5,146 nucleotides of DNA from Parachlamydiaceae bacterium. Its GTDB lineage: Bacteria > Chlamydiota > Chlamydiia > Chlamydiales > Parachlamydiaceae. Both the position numbers and the translations under genes were made by a program. The stretch's first letter is position 1, and each line of letters opens with the position of its first letter. The stretch covers positions 1 through 5,146 of the forward strand of contig JACDDG010000210.1 in NCBI GenBank assembly GCA_013817115.1. The letters are read 5' to 3'. The notes beneath the pieces were generated by a model. It was not told the origin of the DNA. It saw only the letters and a program-made list of their open reading frames with translations, and searched no databases. This document shows, one piece after another, positions 1 to 5,146 of this stretch.

Positions 1-477
1 TCTTCAGGACAAAGAGGTTTTCCAGTGGACTTGAGCAAGATATCTCTCCATTTGCATAGTAAAATCTTCTCATTATACCATGCGGAAAATTGAAGTCAAT
101 CACTTCATTTGCAAACCTCTATAATCAAAGCGGGGGTCACTCCCGAATGGATTAAACCTGGACATCCAGAAGAAAATGGAAGACATGAACGATTTCACGG
201 AACTCTACAGTTAGAAACTGCCTCTCCACCTGAAGATTCCCTAATACTACAAATACAGGCAATGAGCCAATTTGAACACGTTTACAACTTCGAAAGGCCT
301 CATGAGGCTCTGGATATGAAAACACCAGGTTCGTGCTATGAAAAATCTTACAGGCGCTGGGATGGCATATTAAGACCTCCAGAATATAACACTAAGGAAA
401 TGGATGCTAGAAAAGTATCCACCCGAGGGGCTATATCGATATCTTCAAAGATGCATTTCCTTGGAGAAGCCCTTGCC
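1..477 (+). pseudogene. Decayed IS481-family transposase, 3' fragment
   Basis: IS481 transposases are DDE integrases that cut and join the element ends. The remnant is clear when frames are combined. Frame 2 carries QDKE and ARYLSIC (about 5-55), matching the family stretch after the first catalytic Asp, with a TGA at 32-34, and then MR at 80-85. Frame 1 gives AEN (82-90) where the family has the second catalytic Asp as S/T-DNG, followed by a TGA at 91-93. Frame 3 gives TSFANL (102-119). Frame 1 then stays open from about 121: AGVTPEWIKPGHPEENGRHE with the third catalytic Glu near 187-189, the FERPHEAL motif, and the C-terminal ARKVSTRGAI...FLGEAL block. Similarity stops at about 477, where opposite-strand intron sequence begins. 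At least three frameshifts, two stops and the lost Asp make it non-functional. The 5' part lies outside the window. The family call is from recognised motifs, not a search. Confidence 0.85.
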
Positions 478-478
478 A

Positions 479-1007
479 ATCACCTTGAATTGGCGCTTGT
501 AGCCATCTTTCGATATATAATAAGATCCAGAGCTTGAGTATGCTTCTTGACAGCACGCATCATAAGTTCATGATCAATATTGTCAAAGAATCCTTTTATA
601 TCAAGATCCACCACCCAGTTATATTGCCAGCATCTTTTTCTAGCTACCCCTATAGCTTGTATCCCTGATTTTCCAGGTCTATAACCATATGAGTCTTGGC
701 AAAAATGCGGCTCTATACTTGGCTCTAGATACATCTTAACTACCGTCTGAGCTACTCTATCACCAACTGTCGGAAGTCCCAGCCTCCGTATCTTACCATC
801 AGCTTTTGCTATTTCTACCGTTTTCACTGGTGGTGGCTGATAGCTTCCTGATGACATGCGATTCCAGATTTTGTAGAGATTTTTATCCAAATCTTTCTCA
901 AAATCTTCAATCGTTTCGTCATCAACGCCTGGGGCTCCATTGTTTGCTCTGACGCGTCTATACGCATCTACAACGACTTCTTTTGAAATATAATACGATT
1001 TTACCAT
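479..1007 (-). pseudogene. Group II intron reverse transcriptase/maturase, N-terminal fragment with frameshift
   Basis: The start is ATG at 1005-1007, preceded on the minus strand by a GGAAGGA purine run. The reading is a typical LtrA-like N-terminus: YISKEVVVDAYRRVRANNGA (residues about 6-25), KIWNRMSSGSYQPPPV (46-61), LGLPTVGDRVAQTVVKMYLE (76-95), DSYGYRPGKS (105-114), and WVVDLDIKGFFDNIDH (131-146), which carries the first catalytic Asp (D136). After residue 162 the frame is broken. A one-base shift near 515-520 restores YIERWLQAPIQGD, the expected next block, down to about 479. The protein ends there, before the RT active-site YADD box. Full-length relatives are about 420-600 residues, so less than half remains. 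Without the shift the open frame runs 480-1007 (175 codons), with a nonsense tail after residue 162. The family call is strong and loss of function is near certain. Confidence 0.9.
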
Positions 1008-1601
1008 GTTCTATAGTTCCTTCCTTTCGGGTGTCTGGTAGAATTGGTTAGAGCGGAAAACCCCTTCGCTCCATCTTCATTACAAAGACTTCATCACTAC
1101 TACGAGTTTTTCCGACCTCGTGCCCCGCATCGGTATTTCGCCCTCGGATTTCCTATCCTTGTGACTTTTTCCTTAACATCGTGACGACAAGTTCAAACGT
1201 TCCATATCTAAAGCCTAAATTAGGTTCATGTTACCTCTGTGCCGGGCACAAATCCAACCAGTATAATCAGGTTTCTGTTGGACTCATCCTGGGGAAGCGT
1301 AGATTCCCCCAGTTTCTTATGCCAGTTAACCACTTTCGACACTTACTTACGGTACTTACTTGTTGTTCATCTCCCTAATTAATACCTGATGTGTTCTAGT
1401 CACACCTTTTCTCTAACGTTCACCACAAGTAGCATTTAACTATCGCAGCTTAGAGTGGTTTGGATCAGCACCTGCATGCCGAACCGAGGGGTCTTCCCTC
1501 ATCTTTAAATACAGCATTGATTCTCTCCTTTCGGCGAGTTTCATTCGTTTCACAACTACGCTATGGGCTATTCATCTGCCGCTCCCTCGCAGCTAGGGCA
1601 C
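1008..1601 (-). ncRNA. Group II intron RNA, 5' domains I-III and start of IV (remnant)
   Basis: This is the 594-nt gene-free stretch directly upstream of the intron RT on the same strand. Bacterial group II introns carry about 500-600 nt of structured RNA there, so length and position fit well. On the minus strand it is rich in short stem-loops with GAAA loops (for example CCGAAAGG near 1529 and CCCGAAAGG near 1025). It also has a small CCCTAGCTGCGAGGG hairpin close to the presumed 5' end (1584-1598). Long open frames are lacking apart from a 65-codon chance one on the other strand. I did not fold the RNA or assign EBS/IBS pairs. The exact 5' end is inferred from the GTGC match. Because the 3' domains are missing, it should not splice. 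Confidence 0.65.
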
Positions 1602-1610
1602 ATTGCTGAC

Positions 1611-1740
1611 TGTTACGAACTCCTAAATTTTTGACGCATAAAATACGTGGACAAATTTTGCCATCAGATCCTAAGCACTTTTTCAGCTTAATTCTACACC
1701 CTACCCTGAGGGAGGCTTTACAATGAACTCACAAAAAACC
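1611..1740 (+). mobile_element. IS481-family left-end remnant with transposase start codons
   Basis: The segment begins TGTTACGAACTCC, which resembles the TGT-type ends of IS481 elements. It runs through about 110 nt of leader to a good Shine-Dalgarno (GGGAGG, 1710-1715) seven bases before ATG at 1723. The first codons read M-N-S-Q-K-T and then stop (TGA 1741-1743). Many IS481 transposases start M-N-x-H-K-N, and a single missing base after 1732 would turn this reading into MNSHKN. I read it as the head of an IS481 transposase gene cut off after about six codons at a point abutting a native terminator. It may or may not belong to the same element type as the tail at 1-477. The terminus and family are inferred from memory of family features. 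Confidence 0.5.
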
Positions 1741-1745
1741 TGAAC

Positions 1746-1769
1746 AGGCCCAAACTAACATAAGGGCCT
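1746..1769. terminator. Hairpin terminator after the 594-residue gene
   Basis: AGGCCC (1746-1751) and GGGCCT (1764-1769) form a 6-bp GC-rich stem with a 12-nt loop. The stem lies six bases beyond the stop codon of the minus-strand gene at 1776. On that strand it is followed after seven bases by six T (1733-1738). On the plus strand it is followed at once by ATTATTTT. It could thus work in both directions, though the stem is short and the minus-strand T-run is slightly displaced. Confidence 0.5.
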
Positions 1770-1775
1770 ATTATT

Positions 1776-3560
1776 TTAAGCACAAAAAGAAGACGACAGG
1801 TATCGCAAACGCCCAAAACTGTCACTGCTAGCCACAACATTGATAATAGATGGATCTACTAAATCCTCAGAAAGCAAACATTTTACTTGCAACGCGTTCA
1901 GATCAAGCGTAAAGCCTATGTCCGTCGGCAACAATATCGATTTTTGTGGAGAAGAATCTTGAACACACTCTTCACGCATTTTCTTAATGACTTCCAAACG
2001 AATATCCCCCTCACGACCACTGAATTCAGTAAGTAGCATCAAACGCGGAGCCAACTCTTCCAATAATGAGGCTGTTCCAAAATACCCAAGAGAATCTTCG
2101 TTATATCCGAATCTAGAGTAGTCATTCAATGTGGTATTACCAAAGGCCGCTAATAAAAGATCACAATAGCCTAAATGGTGCACAAGTAACGGAGACCATG
2201 CCAAACCGGATAGATATCCAATTTTCATTTTTTTATTTTCATTCGACAGCTCTAGGCGTATCCCTAGATTGGAATTGTTCAAAGCTTGGTCATCATTTGT
2301 CTCTCTAAAGTTCTGAGTCGTCTCCGGCATAGCATTCAAAAAATAATGCAACACAATACCTTCATCCAATTCAACCCTTTCAACATCTGGAGAATCCAAA
2401 AACATTTCAAGTTTATGAATTGTATTCCTAGCCTGCTTAAAACTCGGCTTCAAAAATGGAGCTAGTTGTTGATAAACTCTTTGATGAAGATAATAATGAA
2501 TTACTTGTCTTTCAGCTGAAGTTTTATTCAATTGCTGATTAAGCTCAGAGATTGCTCTAAGGTCTGCGTAGGCTTCCCTAGAATTTTGGGTCACAATCAC
2601 AAAATCAATATCTTTAATGCTGAACCCTTGACTATGAAAATTATCTAAAAATCCAGGTCCCGGGTTTATAGCAATCCCTTTGCCATCCCACCTAAGATAG
2701 TGTCCACCATGGCTCTTACGTGATTCTTCAGTAAACAACATAGGCTTTTCTGCGGCCTTAAAAGCCCATCCATTCAAAACACAAAGCAAATTTTCTGCAA
2801 TGTGCGATTTTTGCTCCGATTTAACTAAGTAAGCTTGCATTTTTTCTAATTGCGAATTTTGAAAATTTTGTATCCGTTTTTCAAGTTCACCCCCAGCTTC
2901 TGAGGCCATTATTAAAGAATTTTCATTCTCTTTAAATCTACCTCTTGTATATTTATGGGTGTCGCCACTCGTTTTATTATTTTGAATCTTAGGATGAGAA
3001 TCAACCGTATTAAAGAAGCTACCATAACCCGATTGCCCTCTTTCCCTAACATTTTCATTCATTTCTAAAAATTCAGGCTCTAAAACACACCTAGAATTAG
3101 ATTCCATATTAGCATCAGTATGGTGCCCGTGCCCACTTAAAGCATGTTGGGGAATTTCTTGAGGAGATTCCATCTTTACTGCATCTGGCAAATCAGAATA
3201 AAGATTGCGCAAAGATGGATCTTTAGGATCTATTTTGTATGCCTTCTGCGCATAGTTCAAGGCCTTATCTTGCTGACCTCTGGCATGTGAAATTAAACTC
3301 GAGGCCCTGTAACAATAAAACTGAAAATTAGGAAATTCTTTAGCCTCTAAATAAAATTTCAAAGAATTTTCGAAATTTCCTTGGTAAAAATTTCGCTCCC
3401 CTTCAAAAAAAGCCAGATCTGAGCTATTACCTTCCGCTCCAGACGTATACTCGTCAATTAAGTGAAAGATTGCTGAGTGATCCTCTAGCTGATTTTCTTG
3501 CTTTTGTGAAATTAAATCTCGCATTTGCCCAAGATAAGATTCCAATGCTTGCTTCTCCAT
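1776..3560 (-). CDS. TPR-like protein with a C-terminal, apparently metal-site-less MBL-fold domain
   Basis: This is an intact 594-codon gene. Its ATG (3558-3560) follows GGAGG at 3565-3569 with four-base spacing, which supports this start. No signal peptide or membrane segment is visible, so it is probably cytoplasmic. Residues about 46-115 look like two TPR units (FFEGERNFYQGNFENSLKFY, then DKALNYAQKAYKIDP). Residues 125-230 are a polar, low-complexity linker with a small His cluster (GHGHH, 143-147). Residues about 255-585 follow an MBL-fold layout: GGHYLRWDGKGIAINPGPGF (285-304), DIDFVIVT (317-324), YADLRAISEL (331-340), KIGYLSGLAWSP (446-457), DLLLAAFG (467-474), LGYFGTASLLEELAPRLMLL (491-510), GDIRLEVI (518-525) and LLPTDIGFTLDL (543-554). 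Where active enzymes have T-HxHxDH, this protein has T-QNSREA (324-330). The later Asp and His positions also look replaced (G452, A471/A472). It is therefore probably a pseudo-hydrolase, with protein interaction or sensing a reasonable guess. Its biological role is not recognised. Confidence 0.75.
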   Translation of the reverse strand: MEKQALESYLGQMRDLISQKQENQLEDHSAIFHLIDEYTSGAEGNSSDLAFFEGERNFYQGNFENSLKFYLEAKEFPNFQFYCYRASSLISHARGQQDKALNYAQKAYKIDPKDPSLRNLYSDLPDAVKMESPQEIPQHALSGHGHHTDANMESNSRCVLEPEFLEMNENVRERGQSGYGSFFNTVDSHPKIQNNKTSGDTHKYTRGRFKENENSLIMASEAGGELEKRIQNFQNSQLEKMQAYLVKSEQKSHIAENLLCVLNGWAFKAAEKPMLFTEESRKSHGGHYLRWDGKGIAINPGPGFLDNFHSQGFSIKDIDFVIVTQNSREAYADLRAISELNQQLNKTSAERQVIHYYLHQRVYQQLAPFLKPSFKQARNTIHKLEMFLDSPDVERVELDEGIVLHYFLNAMPETTQNFRETNDDQALNNSNLGIRLELSNENKKMKIGYLSGLAWSPLLVHHLGYCDLLLAAFGNTTLNDYSRFGYNEDSLGYFGTASLLEELAPRLMLLTEFSGREGDIRLEVIKKMREECVQDSSPQKSILLPTDIGFTLDLNALQVKCLLSEDLVDPSIINVVASSDSFGRLRYLSSSFCA

Positions 3561-3654
3561 TTTTCCTCCGTAAAGTTCTAACTATTTGTAAAGGATTGTT
3601 CATTTCCCCCTCAATCAAAACATTGCGAGAATAGACATAATTTTCTATAGTAGG

Positions 3655-3818
3655 CTCAGACCACATGATCCCTATGCGTAGGCGCAGGATTTCAAATGAT
3701 ATCAAGATGCTGCGATCAACGACAAAGTTAATAGCCTAAGCTATTGCCGAGGAGCTGAGCGCGGCAGATTAGTACCATTTGGAATCCTGCGCCATGCATA
3801 GGGATCATGTGGTCTGAG
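3655..3818. repeat. MITE-like long inverted repeat in the divergent intergenic region
   Basis: The arm 3655-3698 pairs with 3776-3818. The outer 23 bases (3655-3677 with 3796-3818) match perfectly. After a small indel, 11 more bases match (3681-3691 with 3783-3793), then one mismatch, then 6 more (3693-3698 with 3776-3781). Weaker pairing continues inward (CTGC near 3710, CGGCAG near 3762) around a small ATAGCctaaGCTAT hairpin at 3731-3744. There is no gene inside. CTATA occurs directly on both flanks (3645-3649 and 3820-3824) and could be a 5-bp target duplication. This organisation fits a non-autonomous miniature transposon or a mobile palindromic repeat. The parent element is unknown. The remaining intergenic bases 3570-3650 show no feature I can support. 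Confidence 0.75.
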
Positions 3819-3837
3819 GCTATACCTCGAGTATAAA

Positions 3838-3878
3838 GAGGCGGGCAACAATAAGTTTTGCTTATTTTTGCCCACCTC
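3838..3878 (+). promoter_or_regulatory. Long stem-loop in the pseC leader
   Basis: Bases 3838-3855 pair with 3861-3878 over 18 positions with only two mismatches (3842/3874 and 3849/3867), closing a five-base loop (TTTTG). It sits between the MITE-like repeat and the pseC start, 23 bases before the ATG, so it would be in the 5' untranslated RNA of any transcript entering from upstream. No T-run follows on the plus strand, and only CTTTAT follows on the minus strand, so it is a poor intrinsic terminator. A leader structure affecting mRNA stability or translation, or a remnant of an older repeat, is possible. A TATAAA at 3832-3837 could be a -10 box, but I see no convincing -35. Confidence 0.6.
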
Positions 3879-3901
3879 CTAAAGCTAACCTAGGAAAACT
3901 A

Positions 3902-5086
3902 ATGCACGATGAATTTATCCCCTATGCACAACAATCTATCAGTGAAGCAGATCAACGATCCGTAAGCGAGGCAATCGCTAATACGCATATTACTCGAGGC
4001 CCTTTAGTCGAAAAATTCGAACAAAGGATTGCGGATTACTGCGGAGCTTCTTACGCTGTAGCCTTTAATAGCGGATCAACAGCGCTTTTGGCTGCATGTC
4101 ATGTTGCTAAGATTAATCGTTTTGATCGATTGATATCAACCCCTAATACATTTGTCGCAACGATAGGCTCCGCTGTCCAATATGGAGCGACACCTATTTT
4201 TGTTGACCTCGATCCTCATACAGCCAATTTAGATGTCACACAAATCGCTAATGCTATGGAAAAGCCTCACTCACGTGGCCGCCATATAATCATGCCTGTA
4301 CATTTTGCCGGTGTCCCCATTGATGTATCTGCTATCAACAATTCACTTAAAGATCCAGATTCAATTATTATTGAAGATGCTGCTCATGCCTTAGGATCTT
4401 GCTACACGGACGGGAGCCGCGTTGGCTGCTGCGCTAACAGCCAGATGACCATGTTCAGCTTTCATCCAGCCAAGACCATCACTACTGGAGAGGGTGGGAT
4501 GATCACTACAAACGATAAAAATCTGTACGAGGCATTGCAACGTTTTCGCAACAATGGAATTGAACGCACTCCAAGCAATTTTGAAGAAAAAAAAAATGTG
4601 TATTCTGGGTTCTACGAAGTTCAAGAGCTAACTAACAATTATAATTTTACTGAGTTTCAAGCGGCTTTGGGATTAAGCCAAATGGATAGGCTAGATGTCT
4701 TTATTGAGAAGAGGCGCAAACTCGTTGCGGCTTATCGCAAGCTTTTAAAAAATGTTCCCTACATCACTCTTATGAGTGATGTAGGAGATCACCGCACAGC
4801 GTATCATCTTTTTGTCATTCAAATTGATTATTTTGCCTGCAAGACAACTCGAGAAAAAGTGATATTAGCTTTACAAATGGAAGGAATCGGCACTCAAGTT
4901 CATTATATCCCGGTGTATCGCCATCCTTATTTCCGAAGAACATGCGGAGATCTCAGGTCTTACTTCCCTGTAACCGAAAAATATTACGCTGCAGCCCTAT
5001 CTTTACCGCTTTATTATGATCTTGGTTTTGAACAGATTGAGATGATCGTTAAGAAGCTGCTGAAGATTTTGAAAATAAAGAAGTAG
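3902..5086 (+). CDS. pseC: PseC-type sugar aminotransferase (UDP-4-keto-6-deoxy sugar transaminase)
   Basis: This PLP enzyme of the DegT/DnrJ/EryC1/StrS family is predicted to transfer an amino group (normally from glutamate) to C4 of UDP-2-acetamido-2,6-dideoxy-4-keto-L-hexose, the second step of CMP-pseudaminic acid synthesis in the cytoplasm. The 394 residues fit the family (about 375-390). Landmarks in order: IPYAQQSISEADQRSV (6-21), ITRGPLVEKFE (30-40), NSGSTALLAAC (56-66, cofactor phosphate contacts), STPNTFVA (79-86), PVHFAGVPIDV (132-142), IIEDAAHALG (156-165, with D159 facing the pyridine nitrogen), FSFHPAKTITTGEGG (185-199, with K191 as Schiff-base lysine), NYNFTEFQAALGLSQ (246-260), and VHYIPVYRHPYF (333-344). 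All expected catalytic residues are present. The ATG is preceded by AGGA at 3892-3895 with six-base spacing. The wording PNTFVA/VHFAG points to PseC rather than LegC or PerA relatives. No other pse gene is in view, so the exact substrate is inferred. Confidence 0.85.
   Translation: MHDEFIPYAQQSISEADQRSVSEAIANTHITRGPLVEKFEQRIADYCGASYAVAFNSGSTALLAACHVAKINRFDRLISTPNTFVATIGSAVQYGATPIFVDLDPHTANLDVTQIANAMEKPHSRGRHIIMPVHFAGVPIDVSAINNSLKDPDSIIIEDAAHALGSCYTDGSRVGCCANSQMTMFSFHPAKTITTGEGGMITTNDKNLYEALQRFRNNGIERTPSNFEEKKNVYSGFYEVQELTNNYNFTEFQAALGLSQMDRLDVFIEKRRKLVAAYRKLLKNVPYITLMSDVGDHRTAYHLFVIQIDYFACKTTREKVILALQMEGIGTQVHYIPVYRHPYFRRTCGDLRSYFPVTEKYYAAALSLPLYYDLGFEQIEMIVKKLLKILKIKK
4758..4785. repeat. Perfect 12-bp inverted repeat inside pseC
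   Basis: CCTACATCACTC (4758-4769) and GAGTGATGTAGG (4774-4785) are exact reverse complements separated by TTAT. They lie in the codons for about residues 286-295 of the aminotransferase (the PYITLMSDVG region), which is not a conserved part of the family. No T-run follows, so it is not a standard terminator. Confidence 0.7.
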
Positions 5087-5126
5087 TAATATTTACAACA
5101 GCGGCTGCGATCTTACATGCCTTCTC

Positions 5127-5144
5127 GCGCCCCTACCGGGGCGC
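5127..5144 (+). terminator. Possible terminator hairpin downstream of pseC
   Basis: GCGCCCC (5127-5133) and GGGGCGC (5138-5144) form a perfect 7-bp GC stem with a TACC loop, 40 bases after the pseC stop codon. Whether a T-run follows cannot be seen because the window ends at 5146. It could instead be part of a repeat. Confidence 0.4.
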
Positions 5145-5146
5145 AC

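Larger units (their letters stand above)
479..1601 (-). mobile_element. Truncated group II intron (5' half only)
   Basis: This span covers the intron RNA leader (1008-1601) and the start of its encoded reverse transcriptase (479-1007), in the usual order for a bacterial retroelement intron. The likely 5' splice boundary is at 1601/1602: read on the minus strand the intron would begin GTGCCC, which matches four of five bases of the GUGYG consensus. The rest of the RT, the maturase (X) domain, any DNA-binding or endonuclease region, and RNA domains V and VI are all absent because the copy ends at about 479 against an IS481 fragment. Without domain V it cannot self-splice, and without the YADD motif it cannot reverse transcribe. 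It is therefore a dead fragment. Confidence 0.8.

Noticed and set aside
109..111. TTG as the start of a 142-residue protein
   Set aside because: Homology to the transposase core continues upstream in other frames, so this is the interior of a broken gene and not a real start.
478..537. C-terminal 20 residues of the transposase open frame
   Set aside because: These codons read antisense through the intron RT fragment and do not match the IS481 C-terminus, so the remnant is ended at 477.
1181..1378. 65-codon open frame on the plus strand
   Set aside because: It lies antisense within the group II intron RNA region, has no recognisable domain, and is best explained as a chance frame.
3641..3660. 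TATAG-containing segment as a promoter for the 594-residue gene
   Set aside because: No well-spaced -35 and -10 pair could be found, and the bases may belong to the repeat's flank or target duplication.
3454..3705. 83-codon open frame on the minus strand
   Set aside because: It overlaps the start of the 594-residue gene in another frame and begins inside the inverted repeat. The composition and lack of motifs point to a chance frame.
3655..3818. CRISPR array or riboswitch
   Set aside because: There is a single inverted repeat pair, not regularly spaced direct repeats, and no known riboswitch motif is recognisable.
4391..4624. 77-codon open frame on the minus strand
   Set aside because: It is fully antisense to the conserved core of pseC and has no recognisable motif or convincing ribosome site.

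Overview
This 5.1 kb window has two parts: a graveyard of decayed mobile elements (about 1-1745), and two intact divergently transcribed chromosomal genes (1776-5086). The DNA is AT-rich. The intact gene on the right is a PseC-type sugar aminotransferase, used to make pseudaminic acid or a close relative for surface glycans. With the scrap of IS481 elements and a group II intron, this suggests a Gram-negative bacterium whose genome gains and loses mobile DNA freely, perhaps host-associated. The sequence alone does not fix the taxon.

Region 1-477 (+) is the 3' part of an IS481-family transposase (DDE integrase core). It is broken by several frameshifts and stops and is cut off near its C-terminus. 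Region 479-1601 (-) is the 5' half of a group II intron: about 595 nt of intron RNA leader (domains I-III), then the N-terminal part of the intron reverse transcriptase. The enzyme carries a frameshift and ends before its YADD active site, exactly where the IS481 remnant stops. Region 1611-1740 (+) looks like the left end of an IS481-family element, with terminus, leader, Shine-Dalgarno and first codons only. Nothing in this part is likely to be mobile. A hairpin at 1746-1769 separates it from the next gene.

Region 1776-3560 (-) encodes a 594-residue protein. It has an N-terminal TPR-like part, a low-complexity linker, and a C-terminal half with the layout of a metallo-beta-lactamase (MBL) fold whose metal-binding residues appear to be replaced. 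It is the least understood gene here and the best candidate for something undescribed. It may be a pseudo-enzyme scaffold or sensor.

Region 3561-3901 is the divergent intergenic region. It holds a MITE-like inverted repeat of about 165 bp with 44/43 bp arms, then a separate strong hairpin in the leader of the right-hand gene. Region 3902-5086 (+) is a full-length pseC-like gene, followed at the window edge by a GC-rich hairpin that may be its terminator. The two intact genes share an upstream region but no obvious pathway. The other pse genes (pseB, pseF, pseG, pseH, pseI) are not in view, so the pathway context must lie outside the window or be missing.
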